Below the pieces are notes generated by a model. The model was not told the DNA's origin. It was given only the letters and a program-made list of their open reading frames with translations, and made no database searches. From NCBI GenBank assembly GCA_036897625.1, contig JAYMTA010000071.1, forward strand, positions 1-45,867: 45,867 nt of DNA, read 5' to 3'. Below, one piece after another: positions 35,165 to 44,817 of the stretch (its first letter is position 1; the number at the start of each line of letters is the position of its first letter). The DNA is from Pelargonium cotyledonis. Its lineage: Eukaryota > Streptophyta > Magnoliopsida > Geraniales > Geraniaceae. The position numbers and the translations under genes are program-made.

Positions 35165-38100
35165 GTTTTTTACTCTGTTTTTTATCCTTAAGTTAATTAA
35201 CTTATGAATTTGTAATTATTTCAAGTTTTTAGTTTGATTTTTTATCACCATATATTATTGGATTTGAGTTAAATAAATTTCATGTGCTTGTTAATTTTCA
35301 AATCAACAATTTAAGTGAACTGGATTTGAATTTTAATTACTCCCTCTTCTCAAAATGATTGAACCATTTATTGGTGAATGAGTGTCATATTTTTTATATT
35401 TTTAATTATCATTCTAAATTAATATGTATTATATTATATTTACGGAGTTAGAATTATTGTATTTATAATAAACTAGTTAACATATGAATAAATGTACACA
35501 AAAACTAATTTATTTTTAATATAAAATCAAAATATTTATTTTGTGACAATACACATATTGTTGTTGCTTGTATTTGTTGGCAATCTTGTAGACATTGCAT
35601 GCATATCGTATAGATTTTCTGAGAATTAAATAGTAAATAAATGTTGTGATGGAACCATGACATGAAGACAAATTGATTTTGATTTTGATTTTGGTTAGTT
35701 TTAAAAATGTAGAAGAAGGTGCCAGAAGGAAGGAATGGTGGAGATTAGGATGATGAGTCATGAGCTTTGACAGCCCAACCACCCCCTCCCACTTGTTTGG
35801 TTTGGTCATTTTTGGATCTCTTGGTTTCAGCTTCACCTTCTGCTTTCTCAGTCAAGAATTCCATGGCTCAGCTCATGTGAAGCTTTTCTCATTTACTGTT
35901 CAACTCTTTGGGGGACAATTTTATATATGGAACATGTATAGGGTTAGGCTAAAATAATTGAAATTCTTGAAAATGCTCAGTTATAGATGGTTATAGGATG
36001 AATATTTTGACGCCCGGTGTGGCCTTTACTTGGAAGTATAATGTATCTGGTTGAATCAGTTGAGCTAAATGCTTTAATTTTTTAATACAAAGTATTTATA
36101 TTGATACATTCGGTTGATTTTATGTGTAATAAAATTTGAAATCATTTTATATAACGTCAAATGAAGATTAGTTAAAATTTGGAAATAAATGTGATGTGAC
36201 AAGTTTGTTATATTTTGGATCTAGGATGAGTTGTAGCATTGTTATTGTTGAACTTGTTACTATAAAATTTTATGTTGTAGTAATTAATTAGAAGACAAGG
36301 TGATGCGCCTTGTTTTGAAAATGTTATAAATATGAAATTTTGGGTGATGGATTTAGAGCTTTTGGTTTTTGGGGATGTTTTACTCGAGTTTTTGGAGTTT
36401 GCGCAATAATAACACTTCGTTAAGAGCAGTATTGGATGTGTGCTCCATAAACTTTCTTGTACATGAGAGTAAAAATTCACTTTAAAAAAATCGAGTCAAA
36501 CTTCACTACTAGAGTTTTAGAGAGAGAAAGTAGGTGGAATATGTATTTATATATGTTGTTTCATCTATATTCTTAACCAGAAGATAAGTGTTCAAAATTT
36601 ACAAATTAAAATCTCAATGTGTCACTGATTGTTGGCATGTGATCAATTTTTGGGCCACTTGAGTATTTGATATCTAGCCTTCAGCTTTAGAAGAGTTTTA
36701 GAGTTTTAGTGTGAACATCTTAGTGCTCTAATAGAGCGAGATGTCGTAGTGTATCTCGGTAAAATAGTGACCTGACCATGTGAGACTTTTATGGTGACCC
36801 AGTAATTAAGGCGGGAAATTTAGAGGTCTTTAATGGAGAATAAGTGTAGAGGTTCTCTTCAAGAACCCTTTACCAAAAATTGAACTGAGTACATAATCAA
36901 CTTAATACATGGACCCTTAGTAAATTTGCTATCTATCAGTTAGTTTTTAACATTTTTCAAATTAATATAACAAGGTTAAAAGTCGAGTCAATTGATCCAA
37001 CCCAAGTGTTTCAAGTATCAACTCTTTGGTTCATTTTGGCAACCATCACGTCGGGATAATAAGAAGTTAAGTAGGTGATCTGCTGATAAGTTTTGCGATG
37101 TGAACCATAGCTACTTCACATGTACCCTCATGACCTTCATAAATGCATGTTTGGCTGTTAATTGATGGGTCGATCTCTAAATCAACACTTTCTCAAATAT
37201 ATATCAAATCAAAACCGGAAGTGTTATTCTTTAGGCAGCCAAATTAACACCCACTACTTTAAAATAGCAATCAAACCAAAACAGGAAGTGTATTTCTTTA
37301 GGCAGCCAAATACCCACTGCTTAAAAATAGCAATTCTACGAGTAATGGATTGCTCACAAATTGATGTAATCCCAATATATATATATATATATTTCGAGAG
37401 ATGATTGAAGGAATATTGACATATGACGTCCGATCGTCATGTCACCGTCTTATTCCAAAAGATCAAACGCTGCAGCAAAAATAGAACCTCTAGAAATAAA
37501 ACTGAAGAGTGTATGAGGGAAGACTTCTCCTACACTGTAGCATGAGGTCAATCCAAAAGGAAATGCGAAGGTGCGGGGCTCGACTGATTGCACCTCTAAT
37601 TACTCCGAAAATGAGGAACAAAATTTCTCATCGAGAACAGAACAAGTTCACAAACTTTACACACCATGCGTTTCACTAACTTTAATAGTGTGATACTTCA
37701 CGCAGTTAACAAGTTCTCCTTCAAAACTTTATGAACTGCTCTTAAGTTTTACTTATAAAATTCTTAGTAAAATTTCCTAACACGTGGAGAATATGACACA
37801 CATTTTAGTGTGTCAACGTAACCAAGTTAAACAAGGCACATCAAACATGTTTAATAACCATGTTGATATGTTGTGTTCATTTAAGTTTAATCTAAATGAG
37901 ATATGAGATGAGTTGCAATTGATGCTGCTCTTATTCTTTGATTTGATTTTATTATATTAAGTGCAATAGATTTTCGATAACGAAACTCACGGCGTCAAAA
38001 CGAGAGGCTCTTGAAAATTTTTTGGCGTTCAAAGTGTTTCACTAAAAGAACGAGTCAATCTCACAACTCCAAAATCTGTATTTGCAATAAACATTAAAAT

Positions 38101-38280
38101 GGTAGTATATATTTTCACTATTAGAAAAGGTCAATGTGTATGAGTTGTGGTGTGCACAAACAACATTTGGCATCCACACAACACTCCAAACTCCATAAAA
38201 AAGAGCAAGATCACATGACTCAATCTTGCTCACTCCAACAAAATAGTACCACAAATCACAAATCTTATTACCAAACCATC
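35165..38280. other. Gene-poor AT-rich region with a short tandem repeat
   Basis: No gene recognised in 3.1 kb. A possible eroded Stowaway left end (ctccctcttctcaaaatga near 35341) lacks a matching right end. A tandem repeat lies at 37196-37337. The TA run at about 37376-37392 is a microsatellite. Confidence 0.45.
37196..37337. repeat. Two-copy tandem repeat, about 67-bp unit
   Basis: Units share aaaaccggaagtg / aaaacaggaagtg (37211 and 37278), ctttaggcagccaaat, cccact..tt and aaaatagcaat. About 85 percent alike by eye. A weaker third copy may precede it (37180-37200). Confidence 0.75.
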
Positions 38281-38779
38281 ATGAACAACATAATGTCCCT
38301 AGCATTCATGTTCCTTAATGTCCACACGCTCCTCCCATTATGCTAATCCCTCCTACTTCCATCGGACATCAACTTGATCGAACAAACGTGCATGCAAACA
38401 CCTTTCTACGACCTTTGCATCTCTTCTCTAGAGAGCGATCCTCGTAGCGAGAACGCGGACATGGAAGAGCTAGTCCGTATAATGGTCGACGTGACCAACT
38501 CAAAGGCTCTGGAGACTATGAACTACATCCACGAGCTGCTCAAGGAAAAGCCACATCACAAGATGCACAAAAAGTTGACTTCTTGCGCGAAAAAAGTAAG
38601 TTGGGATTGTGAATGTTGATGTTCCCGAGGCCCTCGCAGCCCTAAAATCAGGAAACTACAAGTTCGAGGAAATAGGAGTGAATGATGCGGCCGTTGAGGC
38701 CAAGGCGTGCGAGAGTGAATTCAAAGGAAACTCATCGCCATTGTCAGAGAAGAACCATGTTACGTGCGACTGTGCCTAG
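38281..38779 (+). pseudogene. Decayed invertase/pectin methylesterase inhibitor
   Basis: Homologous along its length to the intact inhibitor at 42369. It starts with a signal-like MNNIMSLAFMFLNVHTLLPL, meets an in-frame TAA just after (38343-38345), then continues in the same frame with INLIEQTCMQTPFYDLCISS and RIMVDVTNSKALETM to LTSCAKK. Near 38597 the frame changes: VGIVNVDVPEALAALKSGNY, NDAAVEAKACESEF and the end HVTCDCA read in another frame up to TAG 38777-38779. All four family cysteines (two in TCMQTPFYDLC, one in SCAKK, one in KACE) are still recognisable. One stop and one frameshift make it a probable pseudogene. An alternative is a small unusual intron near the frameshift, but that would not explain the early stop. 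Confidence 0.8.
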
Positions 38780-39900
38780 TAACCCCGTTGATTGTTAAGT
38801 TGTTACTCTAGTTAATTTAATTAGACCTTCTACGTTTCTTTGTGTGATCATGGTAGTGATCAAATTGTAATAATCTTTTTTGTCATGTAATAATGGTTTA
38901 GTTTTGCTCTCTAGGAGTGGTAATTTATCCATTGAAGAACTTTCACATTTGAAATTAGCATTAGATTGTTAAAGCATATGCATGATTTTTACAAAAATTT
39001 AAATTTACATTCTTTTCCGGTATAAATTGTATGTCATTCTCATTCGTTTTACGTTTTATGAATATTTTTATTCGGAATTTAGTCACAGTTATGACTTTTG
39101 GTTACCCGCAATCACTCCATATATGGATGTGTATCTAAGATACTAAGAAATTGTTTTGTAACACAATAATACATAGGCAAAGCTTGCTTTGGTCAAATGC
39201 ATATTGGGCTTGGGTTTAAAAAAGTTTATTCACACTAATGTTTTAAATAAGGCTCAGTTCTGCATTTTTTTTTCATTTGGGGTAGGATATGATCAGCCCA
39301 TTCAAAATCAAATTAGATCTACAATGACTGATAACCTAATAACCACAAGTAACGGTGACAATTTGTGTTTACCTGTATTCGTGGAAAATTGAAAATCCAG
39401 TGTTTGTCATACGAGATATTCCTAATACAACTTAATAACCACAAATAACGGCGAGTCAGTAGCAGTGACAATTTGTGTTTACTTGTATTCGTGGAAGGTT
39501 GAAAATCTAGTAGTTTACCATACGAGATATTCCTAATACAACTTAATAACCATAAATAACGGTGACAATTTGTGTTTACTTGTATTGATGGAAGGTTGAA
39601 AATCTAGTATTTTACCATATGAGACAAGACATTCCTAATACAACTCGATTATTAAATGAGATAAGTAACACGACATGCCTGTGATTAAAGACAGATATTC
39701 TTAATACAACTCCATTATTAAATGAGATAAGTAACACGACATGACTACTATCAAAACACTGGAAATAGAGGCTTGATTGGGTGATCAAATATTTATTTTG
39801 AAATCAAATATTTATTTTGATAGTTAAGAGGACAAAAATAGAAGAAAAGAAAATAATAGCGTATCAAATATTTATGAGGATAAAAAGTAGTTTGTAACTG
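38780..39900. other. Intergenic, repeat-bearing
   Basis: No gene. Contains the compound tandem repeats at 39334-39745 and, just after, a short tandem repeat of atcaaatatttattttga (about 39784-39821). T-run at about 39882-39886 (minus strand) would serve as pol III terminator for the tRNA gene. Confidence 0.5.
39334..39745. repeat. Compound tandem repeat (three long units, then two short)
   Basis: Three units of about 96-110 bp begin at about 39338, 39433 and 39544. Each contains aataaccacaaataacgg, gacaatttgtgtttacttgt, ggaaggttgaaaatctagt and tacgagatattcctaatac. The second unit carries an extra dozen bases (gagtcagtagca). Two shorter units of about 66-bp period follow (39631 and 39697), sharing attattaaatgagataagta and acacgacatg. 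No protein or RNA gene is evident inside. Confidence 0.85.
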
Positions 39901-39924
39901 CGCTAGAAGGAGGGCTTGAACCTC

Positions 39925-39957
<33 letters not shown>

Positions 39958-39974
39958 AACTGAGCTATTCCAGC
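39901..39974 (-). tRNA. tRNA-Asn (anticodon GTT)
   Basis: 74 nt on the minus strand. The 5' strand GCTGGAA pairs with TTCTAGC near the 3' end (one G-T pair). D arm AGCTCAGTTGGTTAGAGC, anticodon loop CTGTTAA with GTT, T arm GGAGGTTCAAGCCCTCC; discriminator G. No intron and no encoded CCA, as expected for a nuclear gene. A and B boxes are intact. A T-run about 15 bp downstream fits pol III termination. Confidence 0.97.
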
Positions 39975-42270
39975 AGTCGTTCAAGCATTGTTCTCTTTTC
40001 AAATTTAACTTATAAATTTTTGGTGTCATTGAAAATTTGAATGTGATTGGTAAAGCCTTTAGTATCAATTACTTGCATACTAGTGCTGAATTATTGATGA
40101 AGTGACAGTGATGAATTTCTGCACATCCTGTGGTTTTGTCCTCACATGTCATTTCAGTTAGATAATGATACCACTGAAAATTGAAAATGACTTCAAAGAA
40201 GATGCTTGTCAAGTCTTCTCAACCAAGTATCTATAGGTTCAAATCATTACCAATGCTATTCTTCATATTCTTTGGATTGTTGTTAGAGTTGGTTTAGAAC
40301 ATTCTGCATTCCATCTACGGTTAAAATGGAAGTGAGTCAATGTTATTGTGATATTCTTTTCAACTATTTACTTATTAATATTTAAATAAGTCGATTTATT
40401 TTCATTTTACTTTTAAACCGCTTAGCATGATGGATGCTGATAAAAATAACGACTAATATCGATTAACTTTCATTTATGCGTGTGATTTTTGTAGAATAAC
40501 GACTCATGGAAAAATAGGGCATTAGTCATATTTCAAACCTACCAAAGGTTAGTACTTAGGTGAAACAATAAGATTTCCTCCATTGATTCACCATTAGAGC
40601 AAAACAAGTACACACGATAATTTTCATATTTTAAGAATAATATACATGCCCATGAATTCCTAACCTTAAGTTTTTGCTTCATAGTTTACAAATTACTTTT
40701 ACATGTTTTCACGCTTTTGATTTGAGAAAAAACTAATTTCGTTTTATTTCAAGCTATCTTAATTTTATCTTTAAAGTACATGGCGATTGCAAGTTGCCTT
40801 GATGCACTCCAAACTCTTACCTTTTGAGAGACCGACATTTGAAAAGTTTGCTATCGACTTATGTATATTATTTTCAAATGGTGCACTTTGACGCGGCTCG
40901 CGATCAACACACCAATAATAAATAGACCATCTTTTGGTACTGGCACTTGGTCATATATGCACGCATATCATGATACCAATATGCATACATGTACACTCCA
41001 CATACCAATATTGGAAGAGCCGGATAGTGGAATTTGTGGCCTCGAAGAGCCCGAACACCTTAAATCACTTCTTCCAATTATAGTTGTTATATAACAACAC
41101 CTCTCTAATTTCCCTCACAAAACCTTTCCATTTACAAAGTTAGGTTGATGCATGAGTAAATATATTGTTTGCCATGAATAAAATATCTTATTTATGGTAT
41201 TGCAAACCTTAACATATTGGCATACAACTCATATAGGAATTTGTTGGTAAAGATTAATAGAAGATGTTAGTTTTGGCCTTGTGGTATAGATGCCTTTTAT
41301 TTGCTGCCTTAGTCACAATAAAATGATATGTATTCCATGAGGATCATTTTTCAATCACGTACTTGAAAAAAAAAAAAAAGTATGACAAATTAAATAAACA
41401 ATGTTGGACGGTTAAAAATAAAATGTTGGATGACTAGAGAGAAGGAAAACCTTTTGAAGAAGTAAAAGTTGTTGCCCTGTTCAAGTGTTGAGGATAACAA
41501 TAGAAACGAAACAATCAGAGAATTTCATGAACGTGAGACACAAAATGATGAAGAAAAGTTGATGAGGGTTATAAATAATCGTACACAACAATTTGAAGTT
41601 CTCAAACACATCATTTAATTCAAATTCAGTATTTCAAATGAAATGATGGTTTCCAAACACACCAAAAAAGTTACGTGAATCTATGTATGTAAGCAGTGAA
41701 AACAAACTACGTCTATACTTGTTTTCTTGTGGTTGAATGTTTGATCTATTTTATTTTATTTTCCACACGCCCATGAATTAAAATTTTAAAATCTCTTATA
41801 AGGGTGAACCTTCCACAAAGATAGTGGAATTAGTTTTTTTTTTTTTTTGAATTAGCCTAGTCAATTTAGCGACAAATTATATGGTATCAGAGCCTAGATA
41901 AGGATTTCAATCAAGTATGAGTAATAACAAAAAACTTTAATGCGGGATCGACATATTTGGCGACACAATATATGAGTATTAGAATGTAAACATAAGACAA
42001 TAATTTTACCCATTTTTACAGTTAAATTCAATAATTTGTAATGAGATGTCGTAACTTCACTGATAACTTACCCTGAACAAGAAGAAAAATTTACAACATC
42101 TACTAGCACAAAGACACATGTCATAAGATGGAGGTCGACAATTCTAGTGCCCAATCCAAATAATTGTGTAGGATAAGCTATGATTTTTCAGATACTATTT
42201 GCATACATTTGTTGGCAAGTCAATTCTAGTATCCATAATTGAACGGCATGACAACAACATGCACCCACTC
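39975..42270. other. Gene-poor region
   Basis: AT-rich, 2.3 kb. No reading frame with recognisable protein content. A short tggtatcagagc word at 41882 is discussed under rejected items. Confidence 0.45.
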
Positions 42271-42271
42271 C

Positions 42272-42279
42272 TATATATA
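42272..42279 (+). promoter_or_regulatory. TATA box of the invertase inhibitor gene
   Basis: tatatataa-type word in ctatatataagctccctcta, about 95 bp upstream of ATG 42369. This gives a likely transcription start near 42300 and a leader of about 65 nt that is rich in A and C, typical of plant genes. Confidence 0.7.
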
Positions 42280-42368
42280 AGCTCCCTCTAGACTCTTCCA
42301 CACCCACACCACACATCTCAAGCGCCAAAAACCATTTGAAAACGACAACAAAAACCCAACAAAAAACC

Positions 42369-42884
42369 ATGAAAAATTGTACCATGTTCTTCCCAACTCT
42401 CCTTCTCCTCCTCCTCCACCTCCAACTCTGCTTCTGCAACCAAAACCTAATCAACCAAACATGCAAGAAAACACCATTTCCCGATCTCTGCGTGTCCTCT
42501 CTCCAAGCCGATCCGCGAAGCAAATCCGCGAATCTGCAAGGCCTGGCTCGGATCATGGTCGATGTTATCAACGCTAAGGCCATCGCGACGCACCGACGGA
42601 TCAAGAAGATGCTTAATGGGAACCCCCCGGACTCAAACCTGAAGCGGGCGCTGAGTTCTTGCGCGGACAAATATTATGCCATTATTGCCGGCGACGTGGC
42701 GCAAGCTGGCTATGCTGTGGACACCGGAAACTACAAGTTCGCGGTGGACGCCACCAACGATGCGGCCGGAGAGGCGGACGATTGTGAGAGAGGGTTTGGA
42801 GGGAGGTCGCCGATGAGTGCTATGAATAAGAATATGCATGGTGTCTCAGTTGTTGCTTGGTCTATGGTTAATATGTTGATATAA
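42369..42884 (+). CDS. Invertase inhibitor (C/VIF type, PMEI-like domain)
   Basis: Intronless, 171 residues, the usual size. Such proteins bind cell-wall or vacuolar acid invertase and block sucrose cleavage; close relatives inhibit pectin methylesterase instead, and sequence alone does not always separate the two. Visible: a leucine-rich signal peptide (about 1-23); the four family cysteines C32 and C41 (TCKKTPFPDLC), C98 (SSCADKYY) and C139 (DDCERGF), which form two disulfides; and the helix block RIMVDVINAKA, which is more like invertase inhibitors than PMEIs. ATG 42369 is the first ATG after the TATA box at 42272. The paralogue 3.6 kb upstream at 38281 is broken, so this seems to be the surviving member of a tandem pair. 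The product should be apoplastic or vacuolar. Confidence 0.92.
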   Translation: MKNCTMFFPTLLLLLLHLQLCFCNQNLINQTCKKTPFPDLCVSSLQADPRSKSANLQGLARIMVDVINAKAIATHRRIKKMLNGNPPDSNLKRALSSCADKYYAIIAGDVAQAGYAVDTGNYKFAVDATNDAAGEADDCERGFGGRSPMSAMNKNMHGVSVVAWSMVNMLI

Positions 42885-42890
42885 GTAACG

Positions 42891-42962
42891 GCTTGTTGGC
42901 CGGGCGGGATAGGCGTTTCGGTTCATTCCTGAGGGGTTGGGTTCGAGACCCCTCTAAAGCGT
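42891..42962 (+). repeat. tRNA-like (pol III box) sequence just after the inhibitor stop codon
   Basis: TGGCCGGGCGG (about 42897-42907) resembles an A box with one mismatch at its conserved A, and GGTTCGAGACC (42940-42950) is a perfect B box, flanked by GAGGGGTTG / CCCCTC that can pair as a T stem. Box spacing of about 43 bp is tRNA-like. It is much more GC-rich than its flanks. No complete acceptor stem could be drawn and no A-tail or target-site duplication was found. Either a SINE head or a degenerate tRNA-derived sequence. Confidence 0.5.
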
Positions 42963-44074
42963 TGGGTTGAAATGTCTTTTAATTGTTTAAGAGTTTCTTA
43001 ACATGTTTGTCTTCGGTACTGATGGAAAAATGTATGTTTTGTATTTTAAATTAAGAAAAAATTATGTTTCACGTGCGGTTGCACTTTTTACACATTCTAA
43101 TCTACTGTTCTGAATTATTGCGTTCGATATTTAAAATACACAATTTATTATTATTGAACAAAATTTTCAAGTATTGTGTTTATAATTTTATAAGAATTGT
43201 GTGTCCCACCGTATTTGTATTATTTTATTTTCTAGTATTTCCGTATCTCGAAAATGAGTGTATTCAACTTAGTTTAAAGGTTTTGGATTGGATTTAACCA
43301 TGAAATTGTTTTCATTCTTAATGTTTTTGTAGTAGATCGAACTAGAATTTGATGTTTTAGGTTGAACATGCGGTGTTCGAGAGGTTCTGGTTGAACAATG
43401 GTTTCAAATGAATAAATCGTAAGATTTTGTCTGTAAGGTGAAAACCACACGACGAAAGTTTTATTGATAATTGATTGATCTGTCTTTTGCTAAATCCATC
43501 TCTAAATTTAGTGAGAAATAAATAATGTTTGTAGTATATTATTTTAATTATCAAATCTACTATGGTCCGCAAATGTTGACCTAATCTAAAAATTGCAAAA
43601 CACACAAGTGATTTAGAGGGAGTGATACTTATTCAAATCAGTATTCAATACCACTTCAACAAGAAAATCACATACGTACACAAATCATTATAGATCGATG
43701 TCTCCAACAAAGATAATGCACTTTTTGTAGAGAAAATGAAATGCACTCTCTTCTATAAAGAGAGCTATATGATGCAAAAAAAAAAAAAAAAAAGAAAAGA
43801 AAAAGATAAGGTGCATTTATTTTATGAAGTATTGGAATTGTGAATCACCATATGATCATACTGCATGGTTTGACTTGTTGAGTAATTGAGTCACTCTTTC
43901 GTGAAGTTGTAATTTGAAAATGGAAAAAACTAAATATATAAGAAAAATGATAAATGTTCTCAATTTTGTACGAAATTCGAGGTACAAAGTGTTGTAGCAA
44001 CTTACGTGAAATACATATTTGTTATATATTATAGTTTGAAATTAAGCTTAAATGAATAAAATATTTATATATAT
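42963..44074. other. Gene-poor AT-rich region
   Basis: Nothing gene-like. An A-run of about 18 bases sits at about 43776-43793. Confidence 0.5.
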
Positions 44075-44262
44075 GGGTAAAATATATATCAGTTAACTGA
44101 TATATCAGTTGAAATTTGAGAAGCCAATGAGGTGATGACACCTCATTTAAAATCACTTATACCCACCCAAGTGAATTTGTGGAAACGGAGCGACTCGTCC
44201 TGATCCATGATTTTAAATGAGATGTCATCATCTTATTGGTTTAACTGATATACATTAAACCC
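44075..44262. mobile_element. MITE with long inverted arms
   Basis: About 188 bp. The left arm (gggtaaaatatatatcag ... ccaatgaggtgatgacacct catttaaaatca) is matched by the complement of the right arm (gggtttaatgtatatcagtt, ccaataagatgatgacatct, catttaaaatca), leaving a loop of about 60 bp. The flanks are TA-rich on both sides (tatatatat), so a duplication of about 9 bp, as in Mutator-type elements, is possible but cannot be proven in such simple sequence. The left arm has an extra copy of atatatcagtt. No coding capacity. Confidence 0.7.
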
Positions 44263-44428
44263 TATATATATATATGATATCACGACAACTTCCCATTAGT
44301 TTATGACGCTGAGAATAAGATTGACTATAGATGTGTTGTGTTGTAGTTTGACCAAATTAGCAATAAAATAGTTAATGTGACATGTCTTTTTATTTGCCTA
44401 ATCATTTTGTAAAAATATTTTTTATACA

Positions 44429-44809
44429 CAGGGCTGGCTCTTGGAGGGTGCAAATCGGGCGATCGCCCAGAGCCCCAACAAAGTGAGGGCCCCTATTTAG
44501 TAAGCATTTTTAGCTGCAACTATTATATGCGGTTAGAAACTGCAATAATGAAATCTTTTAACTGCTGTTATAAACTGCAATAGTATATGTTTTAGCTGCA
44601 GTTATTTTCTGCGACTAGAAACTGCAATAAAAGTAAGATTAATTCAGTTCGTCCTGAAAAACTAAACGGCCTTCGCAAAACTCTAACCTTTGTGTCTAAT
44701 CAACTATTTTATATTATTTTCAGTTGTTTACGATTAATCACGACTTAAAATTTTTGGGGCCCAAATATAAATTTGGCACAACTCTTCTAAAATCTTTGAA
44801 ACGATCCTG
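44429..44809. mobile_element. Non-autonomous hAT element
   Basis: 381 bp with a perfect 8-bp target-site duplication, tttataca at 44421-44428 and 44810-44817. Left end CAGGGCTGGCTC; right end reads inward CAGGATCGTTTC, a short imperfect inverted repeat. The GGGCGATCGCCC block near 44458 and the ggggccc words near both ends (44491 and 44757) are typical of a widespread plant hAT family. The middle holds three related sub-repeats around gctgca.ttatt and agaaactgcaata (44511-44636). No transposase. Confidence 0.85.
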
Positions 44810-44817
44810 TTTATACA

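Noticed and set aside
35341-35560. Possible third Stowaway element (ctccctcttctcaaaatga at the left)
   Set aside because: No matching right terminus or second TA-flanked end could be found; probably a decayed fragment at best.
40861-41094. 77-codon open frame containing EEPDSGICGLEEPEHLK
   Set aside because: No family resemblance and no gene-like flanks; length is within chance expectation.
41882-41893. tggtatcagagc, the word used as tRNA-Met primer-binding site by many plant LTR retrotransposons
   Set aside because: A 12-base word alone is not enough. I found no matching long terminal repeats, polypurine tract or gag/pol-like frame around it, so I do not call an element; at most it is a trace of an old LTR family.
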